Made by a program: the position numbers and the translations under genes. The notes under the pieces are model-generated. The model ran no database searches. It was not told the origin of the DNA and saw only the letters and a list, made by a program, of their open reading frames with translations. A DNA stretch of 64,000 nt, from positions 1 to 64,000 of the forward strand of contig JBASCW010000038.1 in the NCBI GenBank assembly GCA_049651845.1. Direction: 5' to 3'. This DNA is from RBG-16-66-20 sp049651845. GTDB lineage: Bacteria; Pseudomonadota; Gammaproteobacteria; Burkholderiales; SG8-39. This document shows, piece by piece, positions 52,750 through 60,921 of this stretch (position 1 is its first letter; each line of letters begins with the position of its first letter).

Positions 52750-54522
52750 GTGCCTTCGTTCAAGTCTCTGCTGGTCGCCAACCGCGGCGAAGTCGCGCTG
52801 CGCGTGATGCGCACCGCGAAGCGCATGGGCCTGCGCACGGTCGCCGTCTACTCGGACGCCGACCGCGACGCGCCGCACGTGCGCGCGGCGGACTCCGCCG
52901 TGCACATCGGCGGCGCCGCGCCGCGGCCGTCCTACCTCAACATCGAATCGATCCTGCGCGCTCCCGGCGACGCCGTGCACCCCGGCTACGGCTTCCTCGC
53001 CGAAAACCCGGCGTTCGCCGACGCGGTACAGGAAGCCGGACGCGTGTGGATCGGCCCGCCGCCCGCGGCGATGCGGGCGCTCGGTGACAAGACGAACGCG
53101 AAGGCGCTCGCCGCCAGGTCCGGCGTGCCGGTGCTGCCGGCCTACGACACGGACCCGGAATTCCCGGTGGTGATCAAGGCCGTCGCCGGCGGCGGCGGGC
53201 GCGGCATGCGCCTGGTGCGTTCGCGCGAGGAGTTCGCCGAGGCGCTCAAGTCCGCGCGCTCCGAGGCATTGCACGCCTTCGGCGACGACCGCGTGATGCT
53301 GGAGAAGGCGGTGTTGAATCCCCGCCACGTCGAGGTGCAGATCTTCGCCGACGCTCACGGCAACTGCGTGCACCTGGGTGAGCGCGATTGCTCGGTGCAG
53401 CGCCGGCACCAGAAGCTCATCGAGGAGTCGCCCTCGCCTGCGGTCGACGCGGCGCTGCGCGCGAAGTTGGGCAGCGCCGCGGTGCAGCTGGCGAAGTCCG
53501 TCGGCTACACCGGCGCGGGCACGATCGAGTTCCTGCTCGGCGAGGACGGGCGCTTCTGGTTCATCGAGGCCAACGCGCGCCTGCAGGTCGAGCACCCGGT
53601 GACCGAGGCGGTGACCGGCCTCGACCTCGTGGAGTGGCAGCTGCGCGTCGCCGCCGGCGAGCCGCTGCCGCTCGGTCAGCATGACATCCGCTTCTCGGGC
53701 CACGCCATCGAGGTGCGCCTCTGCGCCGAAGACCCCGGGAAGGACTTCCTGCCGCAGGCGGGCAGGCTCGCGCTCTGGCAGCCCTCGGCCGCGGTGCGCG
53801 TGGAGCATGCGCTCGAGTCCGGCGTTGCGATCCCGCCTCATTACGACTCGATGATGGCCAAGCTGATCGCGCACGCCGCCACGCGCGATGCCGCGCGCGA
53901 GAAGCTCGCCGCGGCGCTCGATGAGACCGTCGCGCTCGGCCTGCCGACCAACAAGGAGTACCTCGCCGCGGTCCTGCGCGACCCGACCTTCGCCGCGGGC
54001 AACGCGACCACGGATCTGGTCTCAGGGTTCAGGTTCGAGGGCGCGCGACCCGATCTCGGGCTCGCGGCAGCGCTGCTCGTCGCCGACTACGGCGAATGGA
54101 CCGGGTGGAGCAACAACGCCGCGCACGGCGCGCGCGCGCGCTTCTTACACGACGAAGTCCTCGAGTTCAGGGCGGAACGAGCGAAGCACCGCGCCATTCA
54201 CGTGCTGGACGGCGACACGGTCCACTACGCGCATGGCGGTGCGAGCTTCACGCTGCGCAACACGCTCTACGACCCGCCCGCGAGGAAGGACGTCGATGCC
54301 ATGGCGGGGCGCCTGGTGGCGCCGATGAACGGCCGCGTCGTGACGGTGAACGCGAAGGCCGGAGAGACGGTGGCGAAAGGCACGCCGCTGGTCGTGCTCG
54401 AAGCCATGAAGATGGAGCATGGGCTGGGGTTGCCGTTTTCCGTGGTCGTGAAAGCGATACATGTAGCAGCAGGAACCCAGGTCGCTCCCAACAGGCTGCT
54501 CGTGGAGTTCGATCCGGCATGA
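52750..54522 (+). CDS. atuF: Acyl-CoA carboxylase alpha subunit: biotin carboxylase + biotin carrier (AtuF-like)
   Basis: A 590-aa subunit that carboxylates its own biotin using ATP and bicarbonate. The biotin carboxylase domain (about 1-445) shows LLVANRGEVALRVMRTAKRM, the Gly-rich ATP loop AVAGGGGRGMRLV, and FIEANARLQVEHPVTEAVTG. The C-terminal carrier domain has VVLEAMKMEHG with the biotinyl Lys at 554. It is shorter than typical 650-670-aa geranyl- or methylcrotonyl-CoA carboxylase alpha chains, the loss falling in the linker between the two domains. GTG start at 52750, 17 nt after the dehydrogenase stop, with no clear Shine-Dalgarno. Confidence 0.88.
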   Translation: MPSFKSLLVANRGEVALRVMRTAKRMGLRTVAVYSDADRDAPHVRAADSAVHIGGAAPRPSYLNIESILRAPGDAVHPGYGFLAENPAFADAVQEAGRVWIGPPPAAMRALGDKTNAKALAARSGVPVLPAYDTDPEFPVVIKAVAGGGGRGMRLVRSREEFAEALKSARSEALHAFGDDRVMLEKAVLNPRHVEVQIFADAHGNCVHLGERDCSVQRRHQKLIEESPSPAVDAALRAKLGSAAVQLAKSVGYTGAGTIEFLLGEDGRFWFIEANARLQVEHPVTEAVTGLDLVEWQLRVAAGEPLPLGQHDIRFSGHAIEVRLCAEDPGKDFLPQAGRLALWQPSAAVRVEHALESGVAIPPHYDSMMAKLIAHAATRDAAREKLAAALDETVALGLPTNKEYLAAVLRDPTFAAGNATTDLVSGFRFEGARPDLGLAAALLVADYGEWTGWSNNAAHGARARFLHDEVLEFRAERAKHRAIHVLDGDTVHYAHGGASFTLRNTLYDPPARKDVDAMAGRLVAPMNGRVVTVNAKAGETVAKGTPLVVLEAMKMEHGLGLPFSVVVKAIHVAAGTQVAPNRLLVEFDPA

Positions 54523-55673
54523 TCCGGCACCCCGCGGTCACCGAGGCGCACGAGGCCTGGCGCGAGACGGTGCGCCGCTTCGTAGAGCGCGAAATCCTGC
54601 CGCACGCCGCGGCCTGGGACGAGGCGGGCGAGTTCCCGCGCGAGCTCTACCGCAAGGCGGCGGCCGCGGGCCTGTTCGCGCCGGGCTTCCCCGAGGCGTA
54701 CGGCGGCATGCCCGCCGACTACCTGTTCCGCATCCAGAGCGCGGAGGAGTTCGCGCGCGCGGGCACGGGCGGCCTGTCGGCGAGCCTGTTCTCGCACACC
54801 ATCGGCGCGCCGCCGATCGCCGCGGTCGGCAGCGAAGAGCTCAAGCGCCGCGTGCTGCCCGCGATCCTCTCGGGCGAGAAGATCAGCGCGCTGGCGATCA
54901 CCGAACCGAGCGGCGGCTCGGACGTTGCCAGTCTGAGAACTTCCGCAAAGAGGGAAAAAGGCGAATACCTCGTCAACGGCGAGAATACGTTCATAACCTC
55001 CGGCATGCGCGCCGATTACTACACCGTCGCGGTGCGCACTGGCGGCCCGGGCGCGGCGGGCGTATCGCTGCTGCTCATCGAGCGCGAGCGCGCGGGCTTC
55101 ACGCGCACGGAGCTGAAGAAAATGGGCTGGTGGTGCTCCGACACCGCGACGTTGCACTTCGACCAGGTGCGCGTGCCGGCGGCCAATCTGATCGGCGAGG
55201 AGAACCAGGGCTTTCGCGCGATCATGCACAACTTCAATTCCGAGCGCCTCGGCATGGCCGCGGGCGCGGTCGGCTTCGCGCAGACCTGCCTGGACGAGGC
55301 GCTCGACTGGGCGCGCCAGCGGCAGACATTCGGCCAGCCGCTGATCGGCCACCAGGCCATCCGCCACAAGCTCGTCGACATGCAGGCGCGGGTGCACGCC
55401 GCGCGCGCGCTGCTCTACGATACCGCCTGGAAGCTGGTGCAGGCGCCGCGCGAGCCCGTCTACATCGCGCAGCTGGCGATGCTCAAGAACGCCGCCACCG
55501 ACACCATGCAGTTCTGCGCCGACGCGGCGGTGCAGACGCTGGGCGGCGCCGGCTTCGTGCGCGGCACGCGCGCCGAGCGCATCTACCGCGAAGCCAAGGT
55601 GATGCAGATCGGCGGCGGCAGCACCGAGATCATGAAGGACCTGGCCGCGCGCCAACTCGGGTGGGAGCCATGA
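54519..55673 (+). CDS. Acyl-CoA dehydrogenase, second of the cluster
   Basis: A 384-aa acyl-CoA dehydrogenase, distinct from the previous one. It has LAITEPSGGSDVASLRTSAK and the C-terminal QTLGGAGFVRGTRAERIYRE. The usual C-terminal catalytic Glu is Gly (MQIGGGSTEIM), with a Glu in helix G (FNSERLGMAAGAV). The start ATG overlaps the carboxylase alpha stop by 4 nt (ATGA) and the stop overlaps the thioesterase start, so all are one operon. The substrate is probably a branched or shortened isoprenoid acyl-CoA (inference). Confidence 0.9.
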   Translation: MIRHPAVTEAHEAWRETVRRFVEREILPHAAAWDEAGEFPRELYRKAAAAGLFAPGFPEAYGGMPADYLFRIQSAEEFARAGTGGLSASLFSHTIGAPPIAAVGSEELKRRVLPAILSGEKISALAITEPSGGSDVASLRTSAKREKGEYLVNGENTFITSGMRADYYTVAVRTGGPGAAGVSLLLIERERAGFTRTELKKMGWWCSDTATLHFDQVRVPAANLIGEENQGFRAIMHNFNSERLGMAAGAVGFAQTCLDEALDWARQRQTFGQPLIGHQAIRHKLVDMQARVHAARALLYDTAWKLVQAPREPVYIAQLAMLKNAATDTMQFCADAAVQTLGGAGFVRGTRAERIYREAKVMQIGGGSTEIMKDLAARQLGWEP

Positions 55674-56116
55674 ACCTCAAGCAGAAGGCCCTGCAGGCGC
55701 TGATGCGCAAGGTGATGGAGCAGCACATCGCCTTCAACAAGCATCTCGGCCTCAAGGTGGAATCGTTCGACCTCGAGGCGCCCAAGCTGCGCTTCGACAT
55801 GCGGCCGGAGCTGGTCGGCAACCCGGCGCGCCAGATCCTGCACGGCGGCGTGATCTCGGCGACGCTGGACGCCGCCGGCGGCTTCGCCATCATGCTCTCG
55901 CTCGCGGCCGAGATGACCGGCATCCCCACCTCCTTCCCCAACATGGGCACCATCGACCTGCGCGTGGACTACCTGCGCCCGGGCCGCGGCAAGCACTTCG
56001 TCGCCACCGCGCGCATCGTCAGGAAGGGCAAGCGCATCGCGGTCACGCACATGGAGCTGCACAACGACGCGGGCGAGCTCATCGCCACCGGCGGCGCCGC
56101 GTACGTGGTCGGCTGA
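55670..56116 (+). CDS. PaaI/YigI-type hotdog thioesterase
   Basis: A 148-aa hotdog-fold acyl-CoA thioesterase. The catalytic segment QILHGGVISATLDAAGGFAI and GTIDLRVDYLRPGRGKHFVA are typical of the PaaI-like family. It probably releases CoA from dead-end acyl-CoA intermediates of the cluster. ATG 55670 overlaps the preceding stop by 4 nt. It is the last gene of the rightward operon. Confidence 0.88.
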   Translation: MNLKQKALQALMRKVMEQHIAFNKHLGLKVESFDLEAPKLRFDMRPELVGNPARQILHGGVISATLDAAGGFAIMLSLAAEMTGIPTSFPNMGTIDLRVDYLRPGRGKHFVATARIVRKGKRIAVTHMELHNDAGELIATGGAAYVVG

Positions 56117-56179
56117 CGCCGCTCGTCGAACGCGTAGTGCGCCACGTGGCGCAGGAACGCGAAGAGCGAGGACATCGAG

Positions 56180-57016
56180 TTACCGGTGAGCGGACTTCAA
56201 GCGCGCGAATATGCCGCCGCCGACAAGGACTTCACCGTCGACGGGAATCAGCCCGCTATCGTCATCGACGGTCATGACGATATCGTAGTTCTTGCGCACG
56301 GTTTCGTGAAAAACGCTCTCTCTGATGCATACGTATGGGTATCGAACCTTCCTGTCCTGGATGCCGCTGGGCATGGGGCCGGGTCCATTACGGCTTAGCC
56401 ACGATTCATGAACGGCGACTACGTCCCGACTTCCCCTGGTCAGGCCGAGCCGGCCAAACATCAGGTGGCGTGCGGATGCAGATGCGATCCGCGCGAGGAG
56501 TTCGTACGGCCTGTCCACGACCTGCAGAGTCCCAGAGGTGTGCAGCAGATCGATTCCATCCATGGAACTGATTGCGGACTCCAGATCGGCGGAGAAGCTC
56601 AACTCGTCGGACGCAAATACGCCTGCGGCCCGTTCGACCATCAAGGGTGTTTCGACTACGACCCACCTCAGCCTCAGTGACTTGGGCAGCAGCGCTCGTG
56701 CCAGGAAATAGTGGGCGCCGCACGCGCCGCCAACGTCGATCACCTTGGTCTCGCCTGGGCCGGCGCACGCAAGCAGACCGCAGAGACTGAACGCGTTTGC
56801 AGGAGTAAGCCGCGTTGCGCCGGAGGCGGATATTTCGTCTCGATACCTGGCCGTTTTCCGCAAAACCACTTCGACGACGTCCGCACTTCCGTAGGCGGGG
56901 TCCGTGCAGTCCGCCAGCGCAGCCTCGTAGTTCGCGTAGGTCTTCCGCCCCGATCCGGCAAGGATCTTGCGCGCGATCGCGATCGCTATCGGCGGCAGGA
57001 AATCACGTGCGTTCAT
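56180..57016 (-). CDS. Putative methyltransferase, TIGR04325-like family
   Basis: A 278-aa protein. It has the N-terminal region TYANYEAALADCTDPAYGSA and ADVVEVVLRKTARYRDEI that I associate with the TIGR04325 putative methyltransferases. A Rossmann-like motif follows (KVIDVGGACGAHYFLARALL, SAM loop) and then WVVVETPLMVERAAGVFASD. These proteins are usually found in polysaccharide or capsule loci; here there are no such neighbours. Base composition is visibly less GC-rich than the surrounding genes, which suggests acquisition. It lies alone between the thioesterase and livK, transcribed leftward. ATG 57016. Confidence 0.72.
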   Translation of the reverse strand: MNARDFLPPIAIAIARKILAGSGRKTYANYEAALADCTDPAYGSADVVEVVLRKTARYRDEISASGATRLTPANAFSLCGLLACAGPGETKVIDVGGACGAHYFLARALLPKSLRLRWVVVETPLMVERAAGVFASDELSFSADLESAISSMDGIDLLHTSGTLQVVDRPYELLARIASASARHLMFGRLGLTRGSRDVVAVHESWLSRNGPGPMPSGIQDRKVRYPYVCIRESVFHETVRKNYDIVMTVDDDSGLIPVDGEVLVGGGIFARLKSAHR

Positions 57017-57040
57017 GGAGCTGAGACCGCCCGGCGGGAA

Positions 57041-57066
57041 GAAAAACGGCGCCGCGAGGGCGCCGT
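57041..57066 (-). terminator. Rho-independent terminator after livK
   Basis: Reading leftward, stem CGGCGCC, 5-nt loop, stem GGCGCCG, then TTTTTC. It is placed 29 nt after the livK stop and ends the leftward liv transcription unit before the methyltransferase gene. Confidence 0.82.
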
Positions 57067-57094
57067 TGATGAAATGCCGCTCCGATCCGCTTTT

Positions 57095-58249
57095 CTAGTC
57101 GGTGATGTAGTCGGTGATCGGCGTCCACTTGCCGTTGACGATCTGCGACAGGCGCGCGCGGTTCGAGCCCAAGTGCTTGGTCTTGGTGAAGCTCATCGAG
57201 TCCGAGCCGAACATGTCGCGCGGCGAGGTGAACTTCTCCAGCGTGTTGACGAAGCTGTCGGTCGTGAGGTTCGGCCCCGCCTTGTCGGCCACCTGGACGA
57301 ACAGGTCGATGACCTGGTAGCCGTACACCGAGAACACCGCGGGGTCTTCCTTGGTCCGCTCCTTGTAGCGGTTCGCCCAGTCGCGCACGTTCTTCGAGGC
57401 GTCGTCCATGTACGGCATGTTGATGGTGTTGGTCGCGTAGAAGCCGTTCATCGCGGGCCCGCCGAGCTTGTGGATCAGCTCGGTGTAGGCCGCCGAGGAG
57501 CCGATGAAGTCCACGCCCCAGCCGAGCTTGCGCGCGGTGCCGATGGCGCCGAGCGTCTCGCGGATGATGGTGCCGAGCACCACCAGGTCGCAGCCCGCGT
57601 CCTTCATGCGCGCGACCTGCGACGAGAAATCGGTCGCGCCGCGCTTGTAGGTGGTCTTCTCGGCGAGCGCCATGTTGATGTCCTTGAGGCCCGCCTCCGC
57701 GCCGCGCATCACCTCGGCGCCGAAGTCGTCGTCCTGGTACAGCGTGCAGACCTTCTTCGAGCCCTTGAGCTTGACGAGGTGCTTGACGCCCGAGCGCATC
57801 TGGTCGAAGTAGGTCGCGGCGAACGAGTACTTGAGCTTGTGCAGCGGCTCGTACATCTCGCGCGCTGCGGTGAGCGGGAACAGGTGCGGGATGTTCTTGG
57901 CGAACAGGATCGGCATCGAGGCCATCGAGGTCGGCGTGCCGATGGTGCCCACCATCGCGAAGATCTTGTCCTTCTGCACCATCTTCTGCGTGGCCAGCAC
58001 GGCCTTCTTGGGGTCGTAGCCGTGGTCCTCGACCACCAGCTTGAGCTTGCGGCCATTGATGCCGCCCTGCGCGTTGAGCTCGTCGACGCGCATGTTCATG
58101 CCGGCGACCAGCTGCTTGGAAAACGCGACGATCGGCCCCGACAGGTCCTGCATCGTGCCGATGACGATCTCGCCCTTGGAAACGCCCTGCGATTGCGCCA
58201 ACGCGCTGCCGGCGAAGGCAAGAGCGAGCAAGCCGAGTCTGAACTTCAT
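57095..58249 (-). CDS. livK: Branched-chain-type ABC transporter substrate-binding protein (LivK-like)
   Basis: A 384-aa periplasmic binding protein. A signal peptide (about 1-18, LLALAFAGSALA-QS) precedes IVIGTMQDLSGPIVAFSKQL, the start of the type 1 periplasmic-binding fold. KLKLVVEDHGYDPKKAVLAT and DFIGSSAAYTELIHKLGGPA follow. Ligands of this subgroup range from amino acids to aromatic or aliphatic acids. Its association with an acyl-CoA ligase suggests a carboxylic acid rather than leucine (inference). A strong Shine-Dalgarno, AAGGAGGAAGG, precedes ATG 58249. Confidence 0.9.
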   Translation of the reverse strand: MKFRLGLLALAFAGSALAQSQGVSKGEIVIGTMQDLSGPIVAFSKQLVAGMNMRVDELNAQGGINGRKLKLVVEDHGYDPKKAVLATQKMVQKDKIFAMVGTIGTPTSMASMPILFAKNIPHLFPLTAAREMYEPLHKLKYSFAATYFDQMRSGVKHLVKLKGSKKVCTLYQDDDFGAEVMRGAEAGLKDINMALAEKTTYKRGATDFSSQVARMKDAGCDLVVLGTIIRETLGAIGTARKLGWGVDFIGSSAAYTELIHKLGGPAMNGFYATNTINMPYMDDASKNVRDWANRYKERTKEDPAVFSVYGYQVIDLFVQVADKAGPNLTTDSFVNTLEKFTSPRDMFGSDSMSFTKTKHLGSNRARLSQIVNGKWTPITDYITD

Positions 58250-58286
58250 GGTCCTTCCTCCTTGTGGATTTATCCCTCTGTCGCCT

Positions 58287-58295
58287 ACTGTATCA
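58287..58295 (-). promoter_or_regulatory. Putative extended -10 promoter of livK
   Basis: Leftward TGATACAGT (-10 TACAGT at 58292-58287 preceded by TG) lies about 38 nt before the livK start, between livK and the ligase gene. It shares AGTGATACA with the candidate mshA promoter. No -35 is evident. It could give livK extra expression beyond read-through. Confidence 0.35.
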
Positions 58296-58315
58296 CTCCG
58301 GCGGCCGGGTCCGCA

Positions 58316-60175
58316 TCAGGCCGCCTCGCGCACGTACATTGCCTCGATGAGGTCCCGGTATTTGTCGTTGACGAGCTTGCGCTTGAGCTTCATGGTCGGG
58401 GTGAGCTCCTCGTCCTCGGCGGTGAGCTTCTGCTCGATGAGGCGGAACTTCTTCACCTGCTCGACGCGCGCGAACTGCTGGTTGACGCGGTCCACCTCGC
58501 CCTGGATCAGCGCCTGCACCTCCGGGCGCCGGCACAGGCTCGCGTAATTGGAGAACGGAATGGCGTTGTCCTGCGCGTATTTCTCGACGTTTTCGTGGTC
58601 GATCATCACCAGCGCCGTGAGATAGGGCCGCTTGTCGCCGATCACCACCGCGTCGGTGATGTAAGGCGAGAACTTGAGCTGGTTCTCGAATTCCGAGGGC
58701 GTGATGTTCTTGCCGCCTGCGGTGATGATGATGTCCTTCATGCGGTCGGTGATGTAGAAGTAGCCCTCCGCGTCCACCTTGCCGACATCGCCCGTGTGCA
58801 GCCAGCCGTCCTTGAGAGTCTCGGCGGTCTTCTCGGGCTGGTTCAGGTAGCCCATGAACACGGTCTTGCCGCGCACCAGCAGCTCGCCCTCGGGCGAGAC
58901 TTTCACCTCGGCGTGCGACATCTGCGGCCCGATCGAACCCGGCTTGACCGCGCCGCCGAGGTTCGAGGTCACCGCGCCGCAGGACTCGGTCTGCCCCCAG
59001 ACCTCGATCATCTCCAGGCCGAGCGCCATGTACCAGCGCACAAGGTCCGGCGAGATGGGCGCCGCGCCGGTGATCAGGAACTTGGCGCGGTGCGCGCCCA
59101 TCAGCCTTCTCACGTTGTTCAGCACCAGCAGCCGCGCCAGCCAGAACGCGAGGCGCAGGCCGGCGGGCACGGGCTTGCGCTGCTCGCGCAGCTTCGCCTG
59201 GCGAAAGCCGATGCCGATGGCGACCTTGTAGGCCCATTGCTGCAGGCGTCCGGCCTCCTTGAGCCCGATCAGCACGCCCGAATAGAACTTCTCCCAGACT
59301 CGCGGCACCGCGGTGAAGATGGTGGGCGAGATCTCGCGCACGTTCTCGGGCACGGTCTCCGGGTTCTCTACGAAATTCAGCACCGCGCCCGAATACAGCG
59401 CGTGGTACTCGCCGCCGATACGCTCGGCAATGTGGCACAGCGGCAGGAAGGCCATGCGCTCGTCGCTGGCGGACTGCGGAAACGCGGCCTGGTAGGCGGC
59501 GCAGGTGAGCACGATGTTCTCGTGCGAGATCATCGCCCCCTTCGGCTTGCCGGTGGTGCCCGAGGTGTAGACCAGGATCGCCAGGTCGCCGGGCTTGCGC
59601 AGGCCGATGCGCCGCTCCCATTCGCCCGGGTGCGCGGCGTCGTACTCGCGCCCGAGCGCGCGCAACTGCTCCAGGGCCATGACCTGCGGGTCGCTCAGCT
59701 CGTACAGGCCTTCCATGTCGAAGACGAAGATCCTGCGCAGACCGGGCAGGCGCGCGCGCACTTCGAGGACCTTGTCGAGCTGCTCCTCGTCCTCCACGAA
59801 GGCGTAGACCGACGCCGAATCGGCGAGCAGGTACTCGACCTGCGCCGGCGCGTCGGTCGGGTAGATGCCGTTCACCACGCCCGCGGCGCCGAGCGCGCCC
59901 AGGTCCGACCACATCCATTCCTTGTTGGTGTTCGAGAGGATCGACACCACCTCGCCGGGCGCGTAGCCCAGCGACGCGAGGCCCATGCCGACCTCGCGCA
60001 CCGTCTGCCCGAGCGTCCGCCAGCTGACCGGTCGCCAGATGCCGAGCTCCTTCTGACGGTAGATGGTCTGCTCGCCGCGCGTGCGCACGCCGTGCCAGAA
60101 CATGGCCGGAATGGTGTTCATCGCCGACGCGTCCATCGTCAACCTGTCTAACGCCACTGCTTCTTCTTTTTCCAT
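58316..60175 (-). CDS. Long-chain-type acyl-CoA synthetase (AMP-binding)
   Basis: A 619-aa adenylate-forming ligase that activates a carboxylic acid to acyl-CoA. The P-loop motif is LVYTSGTTGKPKGAMISHEN, the A5/A7 motifs are EVWGQTESCGAVTSN and GWLHTGDVGKVDAEGYFYIT, and the C-terminal A8/A10 region DRMKDIIITAGGKNITPSEF includes the catalytic Lys near the end (KLKRKLV). The FadD15-like N-terminus is intact. The start at 60175 overlaps livF by 28 nt, and the gene lies between livF and livK. Uptake by the liv transporter is therefore probably linked to CoA activation. In isoprenoid clusters a ligase (atuH) has this job. Confidence 0.92.
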   Translation of the reverse strand: MEKEEAVALDRLTMDASAMNTIPAMFWHGVRTRGEQTIYRQKELGIWRPVSWRTLGQTVREVGMGLASLGYAPGEVVSILSNTNKEWMWSDLGALGAAGVVNGIYPTDAPAQVEYLLADSASVYAFVEDEEQLDKVLEVRARLPGLRRIFVFDMEGLYELSDPQVMALEQLRALGREYDAAHPGEWERRIGLRKPGDLAILVYTSGTTGKPKGAMISHENIVLTCAAYQAAFPQSASDERMAFLPLCHIAERIGGEYHALYSGAVLNFVENPETVPENVREISPTIFTAVPRVWEKFYSGVLIGLKEAGRLQQWAYKVAIGIGFRQAKLREQRKPVPAGLRLAFWLARLLVLNNVRRLMGAHRAKFLITGAAPISPDLVRWYMALGLEMIEVWGQTESCGAVTSNLGGAVKPGSIGPQMSHAEVKVSPEGELLVRGKTVFMGYLNQPEKTAETLKDGWLHTGDVGKVDAEGYFYITDRMKDIIITAGGKNITPSEFENQLKFSPYITDAVVIGDKRPYLTALVMIDHENVEKYAQDNAIPFSNYASLCRRPEVQALIQGEVDRVNQQFARVEQVKKFRLIEQKLTAEDEELTPTMKLKRKLVNDKYRDLIEAMYVREAA

Positions 60176-60921
60176 CTGCGCTGGCCTCTCACGCCCTGGG
60201 CCTTCATGCCGAGGTAGAACTCCTGCACGTCTTCCTTCTCGAGCAACGCCTTGCAGGTATCTTCCATCACGATGCGGCCGACTTCAAGCACGTAGCCGTA
60301 GTCGGCGAGCTCGAGCGCCATGTTGGCGTTCTGCTCCACCAGCAGGATCGTGGTGCCCTGCTCTCTGTTGATGCGCCCGATGATGCGGAAGATCTCCTGC
60401 GTGAGCAGCGGCGACAGGCCCAGGCTCGGCTCGTCCATGAGCATCAGCTTCGGGCGCGACAGCAACGCGCGGCCGATCGCGAGCATCTGCTGCTGGCCGC
60501 CCGAAAGCAGGCCCGCCTCTTGGCGGTGGCGCTCGCGCAAGATCGGGAAGTAGGCGTAGACCATCTCCAGGTCGCTGGCGACTCCGGCCGAGTCGTGGCG
60601 CGTGTAGGCGCCCATGCGCAGGTTCTCGTCGACAGTGAGCAGCGGGAACACCTCGCGCCCCTCGGGCACGTGGCCGATGCCGCGGCGCACGATCCAGGCC
60701 GGGTCGCGCCGCTGGATCTCCTCGCCGTCGAAGCGGATCTGGCCCTTGCTCGGGTCGATGATCCCCGAGACCGTCTTGAGGATCGTGGACTTGCCGGCGC
60801 CGTTGGCGCCGAGCACCGTGACGATCTTGCCCTTGGGCACCTGCAGCGAGACGCCCCGCAAGGCCTGCACCGGACCGTAGCTCGCTTCCACATTGGCAAG
60901 CTCGAGGATGACCTCGCTCAT
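60148..60921 (-). CDS. livF: Branched-chain-type ABC transporter ATPase LivF
   Basis: A 257-aa ABC ATPase. Walker A is GANGAGKST, the signature is LLSGGQQQMLAIGRALL, and Walker B is PKLMLMDEPSLGLSPLL, in the LivF subtype (VQALRGVSLQVPKGKIVTVL). The last ~20 residues are very basic (RGQRRWKKKKQWR), unusual for LivF and encoded within the overlap with the ligase gene. The start overlaps livG by 4 nt. Confidence 0.95.
   Translation of the reverse strand: MSEVILELANVEASYGPVQALRGVSLQVPKGKIVTVLGANGAGKSTILKTVSGIIDPSKGQIRFDGEEIQRRDPAWIVRRGIGHVPEGREVFPLLTVDENLRMGAYTRHDSAGVASDLEMVYAYFPILRERHRQEAGLLSGGQQQMLAIGRALLSRPKLMLMDEPSLGLSPLLTQEIFRIIGRINREQGTTILLVEQNANMALELADYGYVLEVGRIVMEDTCKALLEKEDVQEFYLGMKAQGVRGQRRWKKKKQWR

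Noticed and set aside
49967..54522. Assignment of the carboxylase as methylcrotonyl-CoA or propionyl-CoA carboxylase
   Set aside because: The HGGA in place of HFGR, the missing HMG-CoA lyase and the nearby AtuA favour a geranyl-CoA type; MCC is kept only as a fallback.
56711..60151. Long plus-strand open frame (about 1146 codons) across livK and the acyl-CoA ligase
   Set aside because: Shadow of two well-supported minus-strand genes; no recognisable domain and biased to H, R, L, A, V.
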